A stretch of DNA of 64,000 nt from Gillisella taibaishanensis (GCF_001938985.1 NZ_MKIN01000021.1:620001-684000); one strand, 5' to 3'; shown: positions 26,089 through 35,955, counted from the first letter of the stretch. Made by a program: numbers and translations. Notes: a model not told the origin generated them from the sequence alone.

Positions 26089-27261
26089 ATGATCACCCTG
26101 CCCGAGAACGCCCCGCAGCCGATCACCGACGAGGAAGTGCGCCAGGCGCTCGACTTCGCCACCGCCCAGGTCCGCCGCAATCTGCCGGACTTTACCTATA
26201 AAGCGCAGAACCATTCGAGTGTGGGCAATGTCTATCCGGCGGTCGACAACACACAATGGACGGCAGGCTTCTGGCCGGGTGAAATCTGGCTCGCTTATGA
26301 GCATTCCGGCGACAAGCTGTTTCAATACGCCGCGCAAATCCAGGTACAGAGCTTTCTGCACCGGATCGAAAACCGGATCGAAACCGACCATCACGACATG
26401 GGCTTCCTCTATTCGCCCTCCTGCATTGCCGCCTGGAAGCTGGTGGGCGACGAGGACGGACGGCGGGCGGCGTTGCTGGCGGCCGACCAGTTGCTGGAGC
26501 GCTACCAGCCGGTCGGTCAATTCATCCAGGCGTGGGGTCGCAAGGACAATCCCGGCGAATATCGCTATATCATCGACTGCCTGCTGAACCTGCCGCTGCT
26601 CTACTGGGCCGCCCGCGAAACCGGCGAGGATCGCTACCGTCAGATCGCCCTCATCCACGCGCGCACGACGCTTGCCCATTCCATCCGGCCTGACAATTCG
26701 ACCTATCACACCTTCTACATGGACCCGCAGACCGGCGGGCCGGTGCGCGGCGTGACCAAACAGGGCTATAGCGACGACAGTTTCTGGGCGCGTGGCCAGG
26801 CCTGGGGCATAGCAGGCATGGCGCTGTCGTATCGCTACGAGCGCATCGACGATTATCGCGACACATTCGAGCGCTTGCTCGACTTTTATCTCAAGCGCCT
26901 GCCGCAGGATCTTGTGCCGGTCTGGGACCTGGTCTTTTCAGAGCAGGATGGCGAACCGCGCGACAGTTCGTCTGCCTCCATCGTTGCCTGCGGGCTTCTG
27001 GAAATGGCTGATATCGTCGAGGGCGAGGACGCTGCCCGCTACCGCGATCTGGCGCAGCGGATGGTGAAGAGCCTGGCCGAGCATTATGCCGTCAAGGACC
27101 ATGCGGTCTCCAACGGTCTTGTGCTGCACGGCACTTATTCGAAGAAGACCCCGCACAACACATGCCGCGGCGAAGGCGTCGATGAATGCGTCTCCTGGGG
27201 CGACTATTATTACATGGAAGCCCTGACGCGCCTGTCGCGCGTCTGGTCTTCCTACTGGTGA
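26089..27261 (+). CDS. Glycoside hydrolase family 88, unsaturated glucuronyl hydrolase
   Basis: A 390-residue alpha/alpha-barrel enzyme of family GH88. D103 (HHDMGFLYSPS) and D163 (RYIIDCLLNLPLLYWA) match the two aspartates required in Bacillus unsaturated glucuronyl hydrolase (D88 and D149), with nearly the same spacing. The enzyme hydrates the 4,5 double bond left by polysaccharide lyases, so a unit with an unsaturated uronate is released from the oligomer. No signal peptide is seen, so it is cytoplasmic and acts after import. Its place between the permease and ATPase genes ties it to the imported substrate and to the lyase across the divergent promoter. Confidence 0.92.
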   Translation: MITLPENAPQPITDEEVRQALDFATAQVRRNLPDFTYKAQNHSSVGNVYPAVDNTQWTAGFWPGEIWLAYEHSGDKLFQYAAQIQVQSFLHRIENRIETDHHDMGFLYSPSCIAAWKLVGDEDGRRAALLAADQLLERYQPVGQFIQAWGRKDNPGEYRYIIDCLLNLPLLYWAARETGEDRYRQIALIHARTTLAHSIRPDNSTYHTFYMDPQTGGPVRGVTKQGYSDDSFWARGQAWGIAGMALSYRYERIDDYRDTFERLLDFYLKRLPQDLVPVWDLVFSEQDGEPRDSSSASIVACGLLEMADIVEGEDAARYRDLAQRMVKSLAEHYAVKDHAVSNGLVLHGTYSKKTPHNTCRGEGVDECVSWGDYYYMEALTRLSRVWSSYW

Positions 27262-27273
27262 TCCGAGGGGAAT

Positions 27274-28383
27274 ATGGCAAGCATATCGCTCAACAAACTC
27301 AACAAGACCTTCGGCGCCCTCAAAGTGGTGCACGATATCGACCTCGACATCGCCGATAAGGAATTTGTCGTGCTGGTCGGCCCGTCCGGTTGCGGCAAGT
27401 CGACAACGCTGCGAATGATCGCCGGGCTCGAAGAAATCTCCGGCGGCGAGTTGCGGATCGGCGCCGACCTGATGAACGACGTGCCGTCAAAGGACCGCGA
27501 CATCGCCATGGTCTTTCAGAATTACGCGCTCTATCCGCATATGACCGTCTACAAGAACATGGCCTTCGGGCTGGAACTGCGCAAGGCGCCGCGCGATCTG
27601 ATCGAGACCAAGGTGCAGGAAGCCGCCAAGATCCTCGACATCACCCATCTCCTCAACCGCAAACCAAAAGCGCTTTCGGGTGGCCAGCGGCAGCGCGTGG
27701 CGCTTGGCCGCGCCATGGTGCGCAATCCCGAGGTCTTCCTGCTGGACGAGCCGCTGTCCAATCTCGACGCCAAGCTGCGCGGCACCATGCGGGCGGAAAT
27801 TTCCAAGCTACACAAGCGGCTGAATGCCACCTTCATCTACGTCACCCATGATCAGGTCGAAGCCATGACCATGGCGGATCGGATCGTTGTGATGAAAGAC
27901 GGCCATATCCAGCAGGTGGACACGCCGCAAAATCTCTATGACCGCCCTGTCAACATGTTCGTAGCCGGCTTCATCGGTGCGCCGCAGATGAACATGCTGC
28001 CGTCGACGATCCAGCGGCAAGGCACCGGCTTCGTCGCTGTCTTCGACGGCCAGACCCTGCCACTGCCGCCCTCCTTCGACGCCCACCGTCTCGAACCCTA
28101 TGTGGATCGCCAGATCGTCGTCGGCATCCGGCCGGAAAACTTCCATGAATATGTCCCAGCCGATATCGACCCCGCCCACACCGCCCCCTTCGAAGCGCGG
28201 ATGGAACTGGCGGAGCCGATGGGCTCGGAAGTGCATCTGAACCTTTTAGCCGGCGACCGGCCCATGATTGCCCGTGTCTCGCCACGCTTCAAATCTGCGG
28301 TTGGCGACCAGGTGCGGCTGATCGTCGACATGACCCATGCGCAGCTTTTCGACCCTGAAACCGAGCGGTCTATCCTGCTTTAA
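27274..28383 (+). CDS. Sugar ABC transporter ATPase (UgpC/MalK type)
   Basis: A 369-residue ATPase. Walker [10 protein letters not shown] is at 36-44, the signature is LSGGQRQR, then [14 protein letters not shown] and a C-terminal TOBE/OB domain. ATG 27274 follows GAGGGGAAT. It energises the permease pair at 24.3-26.1 kb and is followed by the YesL-like gene. Confidence 0.93.
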   Translation: MASISLNKLNKTFGALKVVHDIDLDIADKEFVVLVGPSGCGKSTTLRMIAGLEEISGGELRIGADLMNDVPSKDRDIAMVFQNYALYPHMTVYKNMAFGLELRKAPRDLIETKVQEAAKILDITHLLNRKPKALSGGQRQRVALGRAMVRNPEVFLLDEPLSNLDAKLRGTMRAEISKLHKRLNATFIYVTHDQVEAMTMADRIVVMKDGHIQQVDTPQNLYDRPVNMFVAGFIGAPQMNMLPSTIQRQGTGFVAVFDGQTLPLPPSFDAHRLEPYVDRQIVVGIRPENFHEYVPADIDPAHTAPFEARMELAEPMGSEVHLNLLAGDRPMIARVSPRFKSAVGDQVRLIVDMTHAQLFDPETERSILL

Positions 28384-28401
28384 CCGCGAAAGGCACGTGC
28401 C

Positions 28402-29121
28402 ATGCAATGGCTGGAAGCGATGTGGAGCAGGGAAGGAAAGGGCATCCCGAAGGATGCCCCCAAGCGCCAGGGGCTTGCGCTCTTCATCGAAATCATCGCT
28501 CGCGAATTCTTTGAACTCGTCAAGCTGAACCTGCTGTTTCTGGCAAGCGCCCTGCCGCTCATCACCCTTCCCGCCGCCGTCTTTGCCAGTGCCAGCATCT
28601 GCCGGATGATGGTCGAGGACCGAAATGTCTATCTGCTGCGCGATTATCTGGAGGCTATGAGGGCTCACGCCTTGCGAGCCACCGTCTGGGGCCTGGCCTC
28701 CGGCCTCGCGCTGTGGATCTGTGTGGAGGCCATCCTCACCTACGGCGCAAAGAGCCATGAAAGCCTCATCTACGCCGTGCCGCTCGCCGTCAGCTTGCTC
28801 GCGACAGGCTTTATCGGTCTCTGCTCGGCGCATTTCGTCGTGCTTTCGGTGATGAGCCGGCGCAAGGCGCTCACCATTCTAAAGCTGTCTGCTCTGGCGA
28901 CATTGGCGCGGCCGCTGCCGGTCCTTGCCGCGCTTGGCTTTGCCGCCAGCCTCTGGCTGCTGCATGTGCTGTTTTATCCAATCTCGGTCTTCATGCCCGT
29001 GACGATCAACATCTCGCTCGGCCTGTTCGCCCTCAGCTTTGCCGCTGACAAGGCGGCGCGAATGGTTCTGGGCGGCATCGACAAGAATGCTACCGAAAGC
29101 GCGGGAGGCGCTTTCCTCTGA
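28402..29121 (+). CDS. YesL-like membrane protein (DUF624)
   Basis: A 239-residue integral membrane protein with about five hydrophobic segments (LNLLFLASALPLITLPAAVF, LWICVEAILTYG, PLAVSLLATGFIGLCSA, VLAALGFAASLWLLHVLFY, ISLGLFALSFA). The pattern fits the YesL family, found beside carbohydrate ABC importers in Bacillus and other bacteria. The biochemical role of the family is not established. It lies 18 bases after the ATPase and 40 bases before the binding protein, inside the importer operon. Confidence 0.78.
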   Translation: MQWLEAMWSREGKGIPKDAPKRQGLALFIEIIAREFFELVKLNLLFLASALPLITLPAAVFASASICRMMVEDRNVYLLRDYLEAMRAHALRATVWGLASGLALWICVEAILTYGAKSHESLIYAVPLAVSLLATGFIGLCSAHFVVLSVMSRRKALTILKLSALATLARPLPVLAALGFAASLWLLHVLFYPISVFMPVTINISLGLFALSFAADKAARMVLGGIDKNATESAGGAFL

Positions 29122-29161
29122 AAAACAAAGGCCTGTGAAAAGGCAAGGGAAGGAGAACGGA

Positions 29162-30442
29162 ATGTATAGAGGCAAATTAGCAAGAGCGCTGGTTTCGGCC
29201 GCAGCAGCGATCAGCATAACGGTGGCGCTGGGCGGGACCGTCTTTGCAGAGGAGACGGGGCCGGTCACGCTGAAATGGGCGCTCTGGGATCTTGACAAGG
29301 TCGCCTATTACAAGCCGTTGATAACAGCCTATCAGGGCAAGCATCCCAATGTGACGATCGAGCCGCTCGATCTCGGCTCCCAGGACTATACCCAGATGAT
29401 CGCCACCCAGCTGACCGGCGGGGCGAAGGACATCGACGTCGTCACCATCAAGGACGTCCCGGGCTATGCGACGCTGGTCAAGGCCGGATCGGTTGGCGAT
29501 CTCTCGGGCTTCATTGCCGAACAGAAGATCGACAAGGCTGGCTATGGCGGACTGATCGAGGAGTTGACGCTCGACAACAAGGTCTATGCCCTGCCCTTCC
29601 GCTCCGACATCTGGGTCGTCTACTACAACAAGGATATTTTCGACAAGGCGAAGCAGCCATATCCGACCAATGACATGACCTGGGCGGATTTCGACCGGAC
29701 CGCCGAGGCGCTGAAAGGCGGCATGGGCGTCAACAAGACCTATGGCGCATTGCTGCATACCTGGCGTTCCACCGTGCAGCTTCCCGGCATAATGGATGGC
29801 AAGCACACGCTGGTCGGCGGCGATTATGCCTTCCTGAAGCCCTGGTACGAACGGGCGCTGAAACTGCAGAAAGACGGAGCCATTCCCTCATACGCTTCGC
29901 TGAAGACCTCCAACACCCATTATTCGGCGCTGTTCTTCAACGGCACGGTCGGCATGCTGCCGATGGGCACATGGTTCGTCGGCACCCAGATCGCCAAGGT
30001 CAAGTCTGGCGAATCCAAGAGCAAGAATTGGGGCATCGTCAAATTCCCGCATCCGGAAGGTGTAGCCGCCGGAACGACAGCGGCGCAGATCGCCGCGCTT
30101 TCCGTCAACAGCAATTCCGCCCACAAGGATACGGCTCTCGACTTCATCAAGTTCGTGACCGGGCCGGAAGGGGCGGCCATCATCGCCGATACCGGAACAC
30201 TGCCCGCATTGCGCAACGATGGTGTCACGGCAAAAATTGCAGCACTGCCAGGCTTCCCGCAGGACGAGAACAGCAAGGCGGCCCTGAGCGCGCAAAAGTC
30301 CTATCTGGAAATGGCTGTTAATCCCAATGCCGCCAAGATCGAGGTCGTGCTGAACCGGGTGCATGACGCCATCATGACCGACAACGAGTCGATCGATGAC
30401 GGGCTGAAAGACATGGATGACGGTGTGAAAGCCATCAAGTAA
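29162..30442 (+). CDS. Sugar ABC transporter substrate-binding protein (family 1)
   Basis: A 426-residue extracellular binding protein. The start at 29162 follows GGAAGGAGAACGGA. The signal peptide core is LVSAAAAISITVALGGTVFA with a likely cut near VFAEE. The mature part has the family 1 pattern (VTLKWALWDLD, YPTNDMTWADFDRTAEAL, ALFFNGTVGMLPMGTWF). It should deliver oligosaccharides to the permeases and is followed by a hairpin. Confidence 0.92.
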   Translation: MYRGKLARALVSAAAAISITVALGGTVFAEETGPVTLKWALWDLDKVAYYKPLITAYQGKHPNVTIEPLDLGSQDYTQMIATQLTGGAKDIDVVTIKDVPGYATLVKAGSVGDLSGFIAEQKIDKAGYGGLIEELTLDNKVYALPFRSDIWVVYYNKDIFDKAKQPYPTNDMTWADFDRTAEALKGGMGVNKTYGALLHTWRSTVQLPGIMDGKHTLVGGDYAFLKPWYERALKLQKDGAIPSYASLKTSNTHYSALFFNGTVGMLPMGTWFVGTQIAKVKSGESKSKNWGIVKFPHPEGVAAGTTAAQIAALSVNSNSAHKDTALDFIKFVTGPEGAAIIADTGTLPALRNDGVTAKIAALPGFPQDENSKAALSAQKSYLEMAVNPNAAKIEVVLNRVHDAIMTDNESIDDGLKDMDDGVKAIK

Positions 30443-30455
30443 GCGCCAGCAACCA

Positions 30456-30484
30456 AGGCCGCAGATGCTTCAGCCCTGCGGCCT
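30456..30484 (+). terminator. Hairpin after the binding-protein gene
   Basis: AGGCCGCAG (30456-30464) pairs perfectly with CTGCGGCCT (30476-30484) around an 11-base loop and is followed by CATTTTATG. It sits between the binding-protein stop and the DUF2264 gene. It may partially terminate or stabilise the upstream mRNA. Confidence 0.65.
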
Positions 30485-30490
30485 CATTTT

Positions 30491-32362
30491 ATGACCTCTT
30501 TGATGGATAAGACTGTGGTTTACGATCCCGCCAAAGCCAATCCCCTGCACGGCAATCCGCTTTTGAGTCGCGACGACGTCGAAAGGGCCGTGCTCGACCT
30601 GTTCAATCCGCTGCTGCCCTATTTCTCGGAAAGCGGTGCGAGGGTCAGGCTTGGCGCGGCTGGCGCGATCTTCGACCATGCGGCGGCCGATCTGGAGGGC
30701 TTTGCGCGACCGCTCTGGGGCATCGTGCCCTTTGCCGCCGGTGGTGGCAATTTCCCGCACTGGGATATCTACCGGCGCGGCCTTGCCAACGGCACAAACC
30801 CTGATCATCCCGACTACTGGGGCGATGTCGCAGATCGCAACCAGCGGCTGGTCGAACTCGCGGCGATCGGCCTTGCGGTTGCCATGGTGCCTGAACATAT
30901 CTGGGACCCGCTGGACAACAAGGCGAAATCCGGCATTGGTGCCTATCTCCTGCGCGCCCGCGAGCGGGACTATGTCGACAATAACTGGAAATTCTTTCGC
31001 GTTCTGGTCGATCTCGGCCTGGAGCGGGTCGGCATTGCTTTCGACCACAGCAAGACCGAAGCGTATCTCGACGAAATCGAGGCCTTCGACATCGGTGGCG
31101 GCTGGTATCGCGACGGACCGGTGCGGCGCGCCGACCATTACATTCCCTTCGCGATGCATTTCTACGGCCTGATTTATACGGTTTTGGCCAAGGGTGATGA
31201 CGCCCGAAAGGCGCGGCTGCGGCAAAGGGCGCAAGAGTTTACCGCCGATATCCGCCACTGGTTTGGGGCCGACGGTGCAGCGCTTGCCTATGGGCGCAGC
31301 CAGACCTATCGCTTTGCCGCAGGCGGCTTTTGGGGTGCGCTTGCGCTTGCCGATCTCGACGCTCTGCCTTGGGGCGAGATCAAGGGCTATTACCTGCGCC
31401 ATCTGCGCTGGTGGTCTAGGTGGCCGATTGCCGATCGTGATGGCGTGCTATCGGTTGGCTACGGCTATCCCAACCTGCTGATGAGTGAGAGCTACAACTC
31501 ACCGGGATCGCCCTATTGGGCGATGAAAGTCTTCCTGCCGCTCGCGCTCGGAGCCGATCATCCCTTCTGGCAGGCAGAGGAGATCGAGGCGCCCATCTTC
31601 GATGAGCCAATTGCCCTGGAAAAACCGGGCATGGTTGCCATGCACACATCAGGCAACACAGTCATTCTGGCTTCAGGCCAGGAGCATGACAAGATGCGCG
31701 GCTCCCACGAGAAGTACTCGAAATTCGCCTATTCCACCCGCTACGCCTTCAATATCGAGGCCAATGACCGGCATTTCGATGCCGCTGGCTTCGACAATAT
31801 GCTGGGGCTGTCGGATGACGGCGTGCATTTCAGAATGCGCGAGACGCTCGAAGAGGCGATGATTGTTGCGGACCGGCTCTATTCACGCTGGAAGCCGTGG
31901 CCGGACGTGACGGTCGAGACCTGGCTGATCCCCGCCAACCCCTGGCACATCCGCGTGCATCGCTTAGTGACGCCGCGAAGCCTGATGACCACAGAAGGCG
32001 GTTTTGCCATTAGCCGGGCCGATTTCGGCAGAGATCGTCAGGAGGAAGGTCCAGGCCGCGCCACCTGGCTTGGCCAGACCGATGTCAGCACCATCCTCGA
32101 CCTTTCGGAAACGCCCCGTGACGGCCGGGCTCATGCCGCGATTGCCAATACCAACCTTCTGCATGCCAGAGCCATCCTGCCGCAATTGCGGGCGACGCTT
32201 TCCGCTGGCGAGACGGTGCTGATAACTGCGGTTCTTGCCCTGCCGCTCGGAGGCGACGCAGACAAGGCGCTCGCCGCCCCGCCAAGCCGTCCGGATCTCG
32301 CGTCTCTCGAACGCCTGTTTCGCGATGAAGGCCGACGGATTGCCGTCTTCGACTTAACTTGA
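30491..32362 (+). CDS. DUF2264 protein, probable cytoplasmic uronate-active enzyme
   Basis: A 623-residue DUF2264 protein. The N-terminal 380 residues form a probable alpha/alpha-toroid (FARPLWGIVPFAAGGG, WDPLDNKAKSGIGAYLL, WYRDGPVRRADHYIPFAMHFY), followed by a beta-rich C-terminus (SLMTTEGGFAISRADFGRD). Members occur in polysaccharide utilisation loci. I recall related proteins placed among beta-glucuronidase families, but cannot confirm it here. There is no signal peptide. The start could also be ATG 30503 (MDKTVVYD). It lies 48 bases after the binding protein, past a hairpin, and 10 bases before the acyltransferase fusion. Confidence 0.8.
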   Translation: MTSLMDKTVVYDPAKANPLHGNPLLSRDDVERAVLDLFNPLLPYFSESGARVRLGAAGAIFDHAAADLEGFARPLWGIVPFAAGGGNFPHWDIYRRGLANGTNPDHPDYWGDVADRNQRLVELAAIGLAVAMVPEHIWDPLDNKAKSGIGAYLLRARERDYVDNNWKFFRVLVDLGLERVGIAFDHSKTEAYLDEIEAFDIGGGWYRDGPVRRADHYIPFAMHFYGLIYTVLAKGDDARKARLRQRAQEFTADIRHWFGADGAALAYGRSQTYRFAAGGFWGALALADLDALPWGEIKGYYLRHLRWWSRWPIADRDGVLSVGYGYPNLLMSESYNSPGSPYWAMKVFLPLALGADHPFWQAEEIEAPIFDEPIALEKPGMVAMHTSGNTVILASGQEHDKMRGSHEKYSKFAYSTRYAFNIEANDRHFDAAGFDNMLGLSDDGVHFRMRETLEEAMIVADRLYSRWKPWPDVTVETWLIPANPWHIRVHRLVTPRSLMTTEGGFAISRADFGRDRQEEGPGRATWLGQTDVSTILDLSETPRDGRAHAAIANTNLLHARAILPQLRATLSAGETVLITAVLALPLGGDADKALAAPPSRPDLASLERLFRDEGRRIAVFDLT

Positions 32363-32372
32363 GACGGCGTCG

Positions 32373-34019
32373 ATGACAGATGCGCGCGACAGCAGTGATC
32401 CCGAGGAGGACGCGGCCTTGGCTGCGCTGCATCGCAGCCGGCTCGATTTCCTGACCTGGGAGCGCAAGGCTGAAGACATTGACAGTCCGGAGCATCAGGC
32501 ACGGCTACGCCGGCTTGCCGCCTATGCCAGAGCAAGCATCGCGCCCGGTGCCTATATTGCAGACAAAGCCGAGATCCATACCGATCGCCTGGTGATGGGA
32601 AAAGGCTCATGGATTGCGGGCTATGCCCTGGTGCGCGGCGATATCGAGCTTGGCGGCGATGTATCGATCAATGCCTATACGTGCCTGTCCGGGCGCGTCA
32701 GGATTGGCAATGGCGTGCGGATCGCCTCGCATGTCAGCATCGTCGGCTTCAACCACGGCTTCGATGATTTGGACACGCCCATCCACCGCCAGCCTCTGAC
32801 CACGCTTGGCATCGAGATCGGCGACAATGTCTGGATTGGCGCCAATGCAACCATCGTCGACGGCGTGCGGATCGGCCGCGATGCGATCATCGCAGCCGGT
32901 GCTGTCGTCTCACGGGACATTCCAGCCGGTGCGATTGCCGGTGGCGTGCCTGCCCGGGTGATCCGCATGCGGGGAAGCGCTAAAACCACGCGCAAAGACG
33001 AGGTGCAGCGGGCGCTCAGACCGCTTGATGCCGCAGCCAGTGCGGAGTGGCGAACGGTCCTCGATCATCACTGCCAAGGCGGAGATTTCCTCTCACCTGA
33101 CGCTAGCGGTGAGTCCATACCTGCCATCCGCCATCTCTGCGACGCTATCGAAATCGCCGCCGCTTTTGGCGATGCCGGATCGCTGTTCGATGACAAGACC
33201 GTGGCGCGGCTGCAAGCCGTGCAGGACGAGGAAACCGGCCTGTTTCCAGATCCGCATCGCGTCCCGCTTACACCACTCCAGACAGACCCGATTGCGCTCT
33301 ACAATGTGCTGGCCGTTGGCTACGCACTCGAATGTCTTGGAGCCAAACCCCTCCATCCCTTCCGCTTCGTGGAAGAGTTGGACGCTCCGGCGCTAGTCGC
33401 CTGGCTGCAGGCGCTGCCTTGGAGGTCGCGGGCCTGGTACAGCGGCGCAACGGTCGATGCCATCGCCACCGCGCTCTATTTCAGCAAGCGTTATTTTGCA
33501 GGCGGCGATAACCGGCATGCTCTGTTTGGCTGGCTCAGTGAGGCCTGCGACCAGAAAACCGGCCTCTGGGGAGCCGCCACCGAGGATCAGGGCCTACTGC
33601 AACCGGTCAACGGTTTTTATCGGCTAACCCGAGGTTCCTACGCTCAGTTTGGCAGGCCGGTGCCATATCCTGCGGTGACCATCGATTCCATCATGGCCCA
33701 TTACCGGGCGTATGACGGCTTTCAAGCTCAGCATTTCAACGCCTGCAACCTGCTCGACACCATCCATCCGCTGCTGCTTTGCCTGCAGCAGACGGATCAT
33801 CGCCGGCCGGAAGCCATGGCTGTCGCCGAAGACCTTATTATCAGGCTATCAAGCCGCTGGCACACCGGCCGCGGCTTCGCCTTTGCCGATGGCCAGGCGC
33901 CCGGATTGCAGGGCACGGAAATGTGGCTCTCTACACTGTGGCTCGCGGCAAAGCTTCTCGGCCACGAGGACGTGCTGTCCTTTTCTCCCAAAGGCGTTCA
34001 CCGGTTTAACCAGGCCTGA
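32373..34019 (+). CDS. Fusion of LbH acyltransferase and alpha/alpha-toroid-like domain
   Basis: A 548-residue protein with two parts in one frame. Residues 60-200 are a left-handed beta-helix of hexapeptide repeats (IELGGDVSINAY, VRIGNGVRIASH, IEIGDNVWIGANATIVDGVRIG) ending IPAGAIAGGVPARVI. This is a maltose/galactoside O-acetyltransferase-type fold with H128 (FNHGF) a possible catalytic base. Residues 210-548 look like helical pairs of an alpha/alpha-toroid (PIALYNVLAVGYALECLG, WYSGATVDAIATALYF, WGAATEDQGLLQPVNGFYRLTRGSYAQFG, HFNACNLLDTIHPLLL). No signal peptide is seen. It is last in the operon. Its role, acetyl transfer on or handling of sugar, is not known. Confidence 0.75.
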   Translation: MTDARDSSDPEEDAALAALHRSRLDFLTWERKAEDIDSPEHQARLRRLAAYARASIAPGAYIADKAEIHTDRLVMGKGSWIAGYALVRGDIELGGDVSINAYTCLSGRVRIGNGVRIASHVSIVGFNHGFDDLDTPIHRQPLTTLGIEIGDNVWIGANATIVDGVRIGRDAIIAAGAVVSRDIPAGAIAGGVPARVIRMRGSAKTTRKDEVQRALRPLDAAASAEWRTVLDHHCQGGDFLSPDASGESIPAIRHLCDAIEIAAAFGDAGSLFDDKTVARLQAVQDEETGLFPDPHRVPLTPLQTDPIALYNVLAVGYALECLGAKPLHPFRFVEELDAPALVAWLQALPWRSRAWYSGATVDAIATALYFSKRYFAGGDNRHALFGWLSEACDQKTGLWGAATEDQGLLQPVNGFYRLTRGSYAQFGRPVPYPAVTIDSIMAHYRAYDGFQAQHFNACNLLDTIHPLLLCLQQTDHRRPEAMAVAEDLIIRLSSRWHTGRGFAFADGQAPGLQGTEMWLSTLWLAAKLLGHEDVLSFSPKGVHRFNQA

Positions 34020-34029
34020 CGCCAGACGG

Positions 34030-35172
34030 CTATAACGCCCGGCGCACAAGGCTGTCGCTCGAGATTTCGCCAATCGAGCGCGCACCCGTCAGCGTCATCG
34101 CCACCCGCATTTCCTTGGCGAACAGGTCGAGAAGATTTTCCACCCCGGCCTGGCCGGCTGCTGCCAGCGCATAGACGAAGGCGCGGCCGATCAGCACGCC
34201 ATCAGCGCCTTGGGCAATCATTCTGACGACATCGAGGCCAGATCGGATGCCGGAATCTGTGAGGATCGTCAGATCGGATTTCACCGCATCAGCAATCGCC
34301 GGCAGCGCCCGGGCGGAAGATAGAACGCCATCCAGCTGACGGCCGCCATGGTTGGAAACGATGATGCCATCAGCGCCGAAGCGCACGGCATCCTTCGCAT
34401 CCTCAGGGTCGAGAATGCCCTTGATGATCATCGGTCCCTTCCAGAACTCCCTGATCCATTCGAGATCCTTCCAGGCGATGGACGGGTCGAAATTCTCACC
34501 CAGCCAGCCGACATAATCCGCAAGGTTGGTCTTCTGCTGTCGATAGGCCGAGACATTGCCGAGATCATGCGGCCTGCCCAGCAAGCCGACATCGACGGCC
34601 CAGGCGGGATGGGTCATCGCCTGGAGGATACGGCGGAACGGCGCATTGGGGCCAGACATGCCGGAATGAGCGTCGCGGTAGCGGGCGCCGGGCACGGGCA
34701 TATCGACGGTGAAGACCAGTTTGCGGATGCCGGCCGCCCAGGCCCGCTCCAACGCATTTTTCATAAAACCACGGTCGCGCAGCACGTAAAGCTGGAACCA
34801 GATCGGCCTGTTGACGGCGCCCTGCACTTCCTCGATCGGGCAGACCGATACGGTCGACAGGGTCAGCGATATGCCCTTTTTCTCCGCCGCCCGCGCTGCC
34901 TGCACTTCGCCGCGCCGGGCATACATGCCCGTCAGCCCAACCGGGGCAAGAATGACGGGCATGGCGAGCTTTTCATCGAAAAGCGTCGTGGATATATCGA
35001 CATCGCCGACGCCCTTCAGCACCCGCTGGCGCAGCGCCAGGTCGGAGAGATCGTCGACATTGCGACGCATCGTGTGCTCGCTATAGGCACCGCCATCGAT
35101 GTAGTGAAACAGAAAGGGCGGCAGACGGCGGCGGGCCGCCTCGCGGTAATCGGTCGAAGACGAGATGATCAT
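34030..35172 (-). CDS. lldD: L-lactate dehydrogenase LldD (FMN, quinone-dependent)
   Basis: A 380-residue FMN-dependent alpha-hydroxyacid oxidase-family enzyme that is close to Escherichia coli LldD. It shares [37 protein letters not shown] and the active-site [10 protein letters not shown] with H275 and R278. It oxidises L-lactate to pyruvate and passes electrons to the respiratory quinone at the inner membrane. Its start overlaps the lldR stop by 4 bases, so the two are co-transcribed from the operator-bearing promoter upstream of lldR. It converges with the acyltransferase fusion gene at a 10-base gap. Confidence 0.95.
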   Translation of the reverse strand: MIISSSTDYREAARRRLPPFLFHYIDGGAYSEHTMRRNVDDLSDLALRQRVLKGVGDVDISTTLFDEKLAMPVILAPVGLTGMYARRGEVQAARAAEKKGISLTLSTVSVCPIEEVQGAVNRPIWFQLYVLRDRGFMKNALERAWAAGIRKLVFTVDMPVPGARYRDAHSGMSGPNAPFRRILQAMTHPAWAVDVGLLGRPHDLGNVSAYRQQKTNLADYVGWLGENFDPSIAWKDLEWIREFWKGPMIIKGILDPEDAKDAVRFGADGIIVSNHGGRQLDGVLSSARALPAIADAVKSDLTILTDSGIRSGLDVVRMIAQGADGVLIGRAFVYALAAAGQAGVENLLDLFAKEMRVAMTLTGARSIGEISSDSLVRRAL

Positions 35173-35924
35173 GATGGAGTGTTCCGTTGAAATTCAGGTC
35201 TCAGTAATGCGTCTGCGGCGCGCCGTTCGCGTGCACGGCCATCCTCGATGCGTCCCAGGCTTTCTTCCACGAACGCCAAATGATCCGCAGCCGCCCGGCG
35301 CGCGTCCTCCGCCCGCCCGTCAAGAATGCAGCGAAGGATAAGCGCATGCTGCCGGGTAAGCTGCGGGCCGAGATCCGGCTGGCGGTAGAAATGCACCAGG
35401 CTCTGGGCAATGCTCTGGCGCAGGAGTTCGGAAAGTCCTGCCACCACCTGGCGCAGCACGATATTATGGGCCGCTTCGGCTATCGCGACATGAAAAGCAG
35501 TATCCGCCTGGGCCTGCACATCAGGTTCGCCGTCTTCAGCTGCCGTCATCGCCTCAAAAGCCGCAGTCAGCCGGGCCTTGTCGGCATCGCTGGCCCGCAG
35601 CGCCGCATAATAGGCCGCATCGGTTTCCAGCGACTTGCGGATTTCCATAACGTCACGCCAATAACCGGTCTCGCCCTGCATGACAGGCACGAGCGGCTTC
35701 AACGCCGTCTCCAGCGATTGAGCCGCATCCTGGCTGGCAACGAATGTGCCGCCACCCCGGCGGCTCTCGACAAGGCCACGGCTGATCAACTGCTGGATCG
35801 CTTCGCGCAGCCGCGACCGCGATATACCGAGTTCTGCGGAGAGAACCCGCTCCGCCGGCAGCCGATCGCCCGCGCGCAGTCCGCGTTCGATAATGATAGC
35901 TCCGATACGGTCCGTCAGCAGCAT
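35169..35924 (-). CDS. lldR: LldR-type GntR/FCD regulator of L-lactate use
   Basis: A 251-residue GntR-family regulator. Its winged helix ([44 protein letters not shown], followed by SRRGGGTFV) precedes an FCD domain ([23 protein letters not shown]). Its overlap with lldD and its operator sequence point to LldR. ATG 35924 is chosen with GAAGGGAT upstream; a GTG five codons earlier (35939) is possible. It should repress the operon, and lactate should relieve repression. Confidence 0.88.
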   Translation of the reverse strand: MLLTDRIGAIIIERGLRAGDRLPAERVLSAELGISRSRLREAIQQLISRGLVESRRGGGTFVASQDAAQSLETALKPLVPVMQGETGYWRDVMEIRKSLETDAAYYAALRASDADKARLTAAFEAMTAAEDGEPDVQAQADTAFHVAIAEAAHNIVLRQVVAGLSELLRQSIAQSLVHFYRQPDLGPQLTRQHALILRCILDGRAEDARRAAADHLAFVEESLGRIEDGRARERRAADALLRPEFQRNTPS

Positions 35925-35940
35925 GGCCAATCCCTTCACT

Positions 35941-35955
35941 ATTGGTCGTACCAGG
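35941..35955. promoter_or_regulatory. LldR-type operator 1
   Basis: ATTGGTCGTACCAGG matches the ATTGGT-N3-ACCAAT pattern of PdhR/LldR-type GntR operators, with changes in the right end. It lies just upstream of the lldR start and would block the promoter. Confidence 0.75.
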
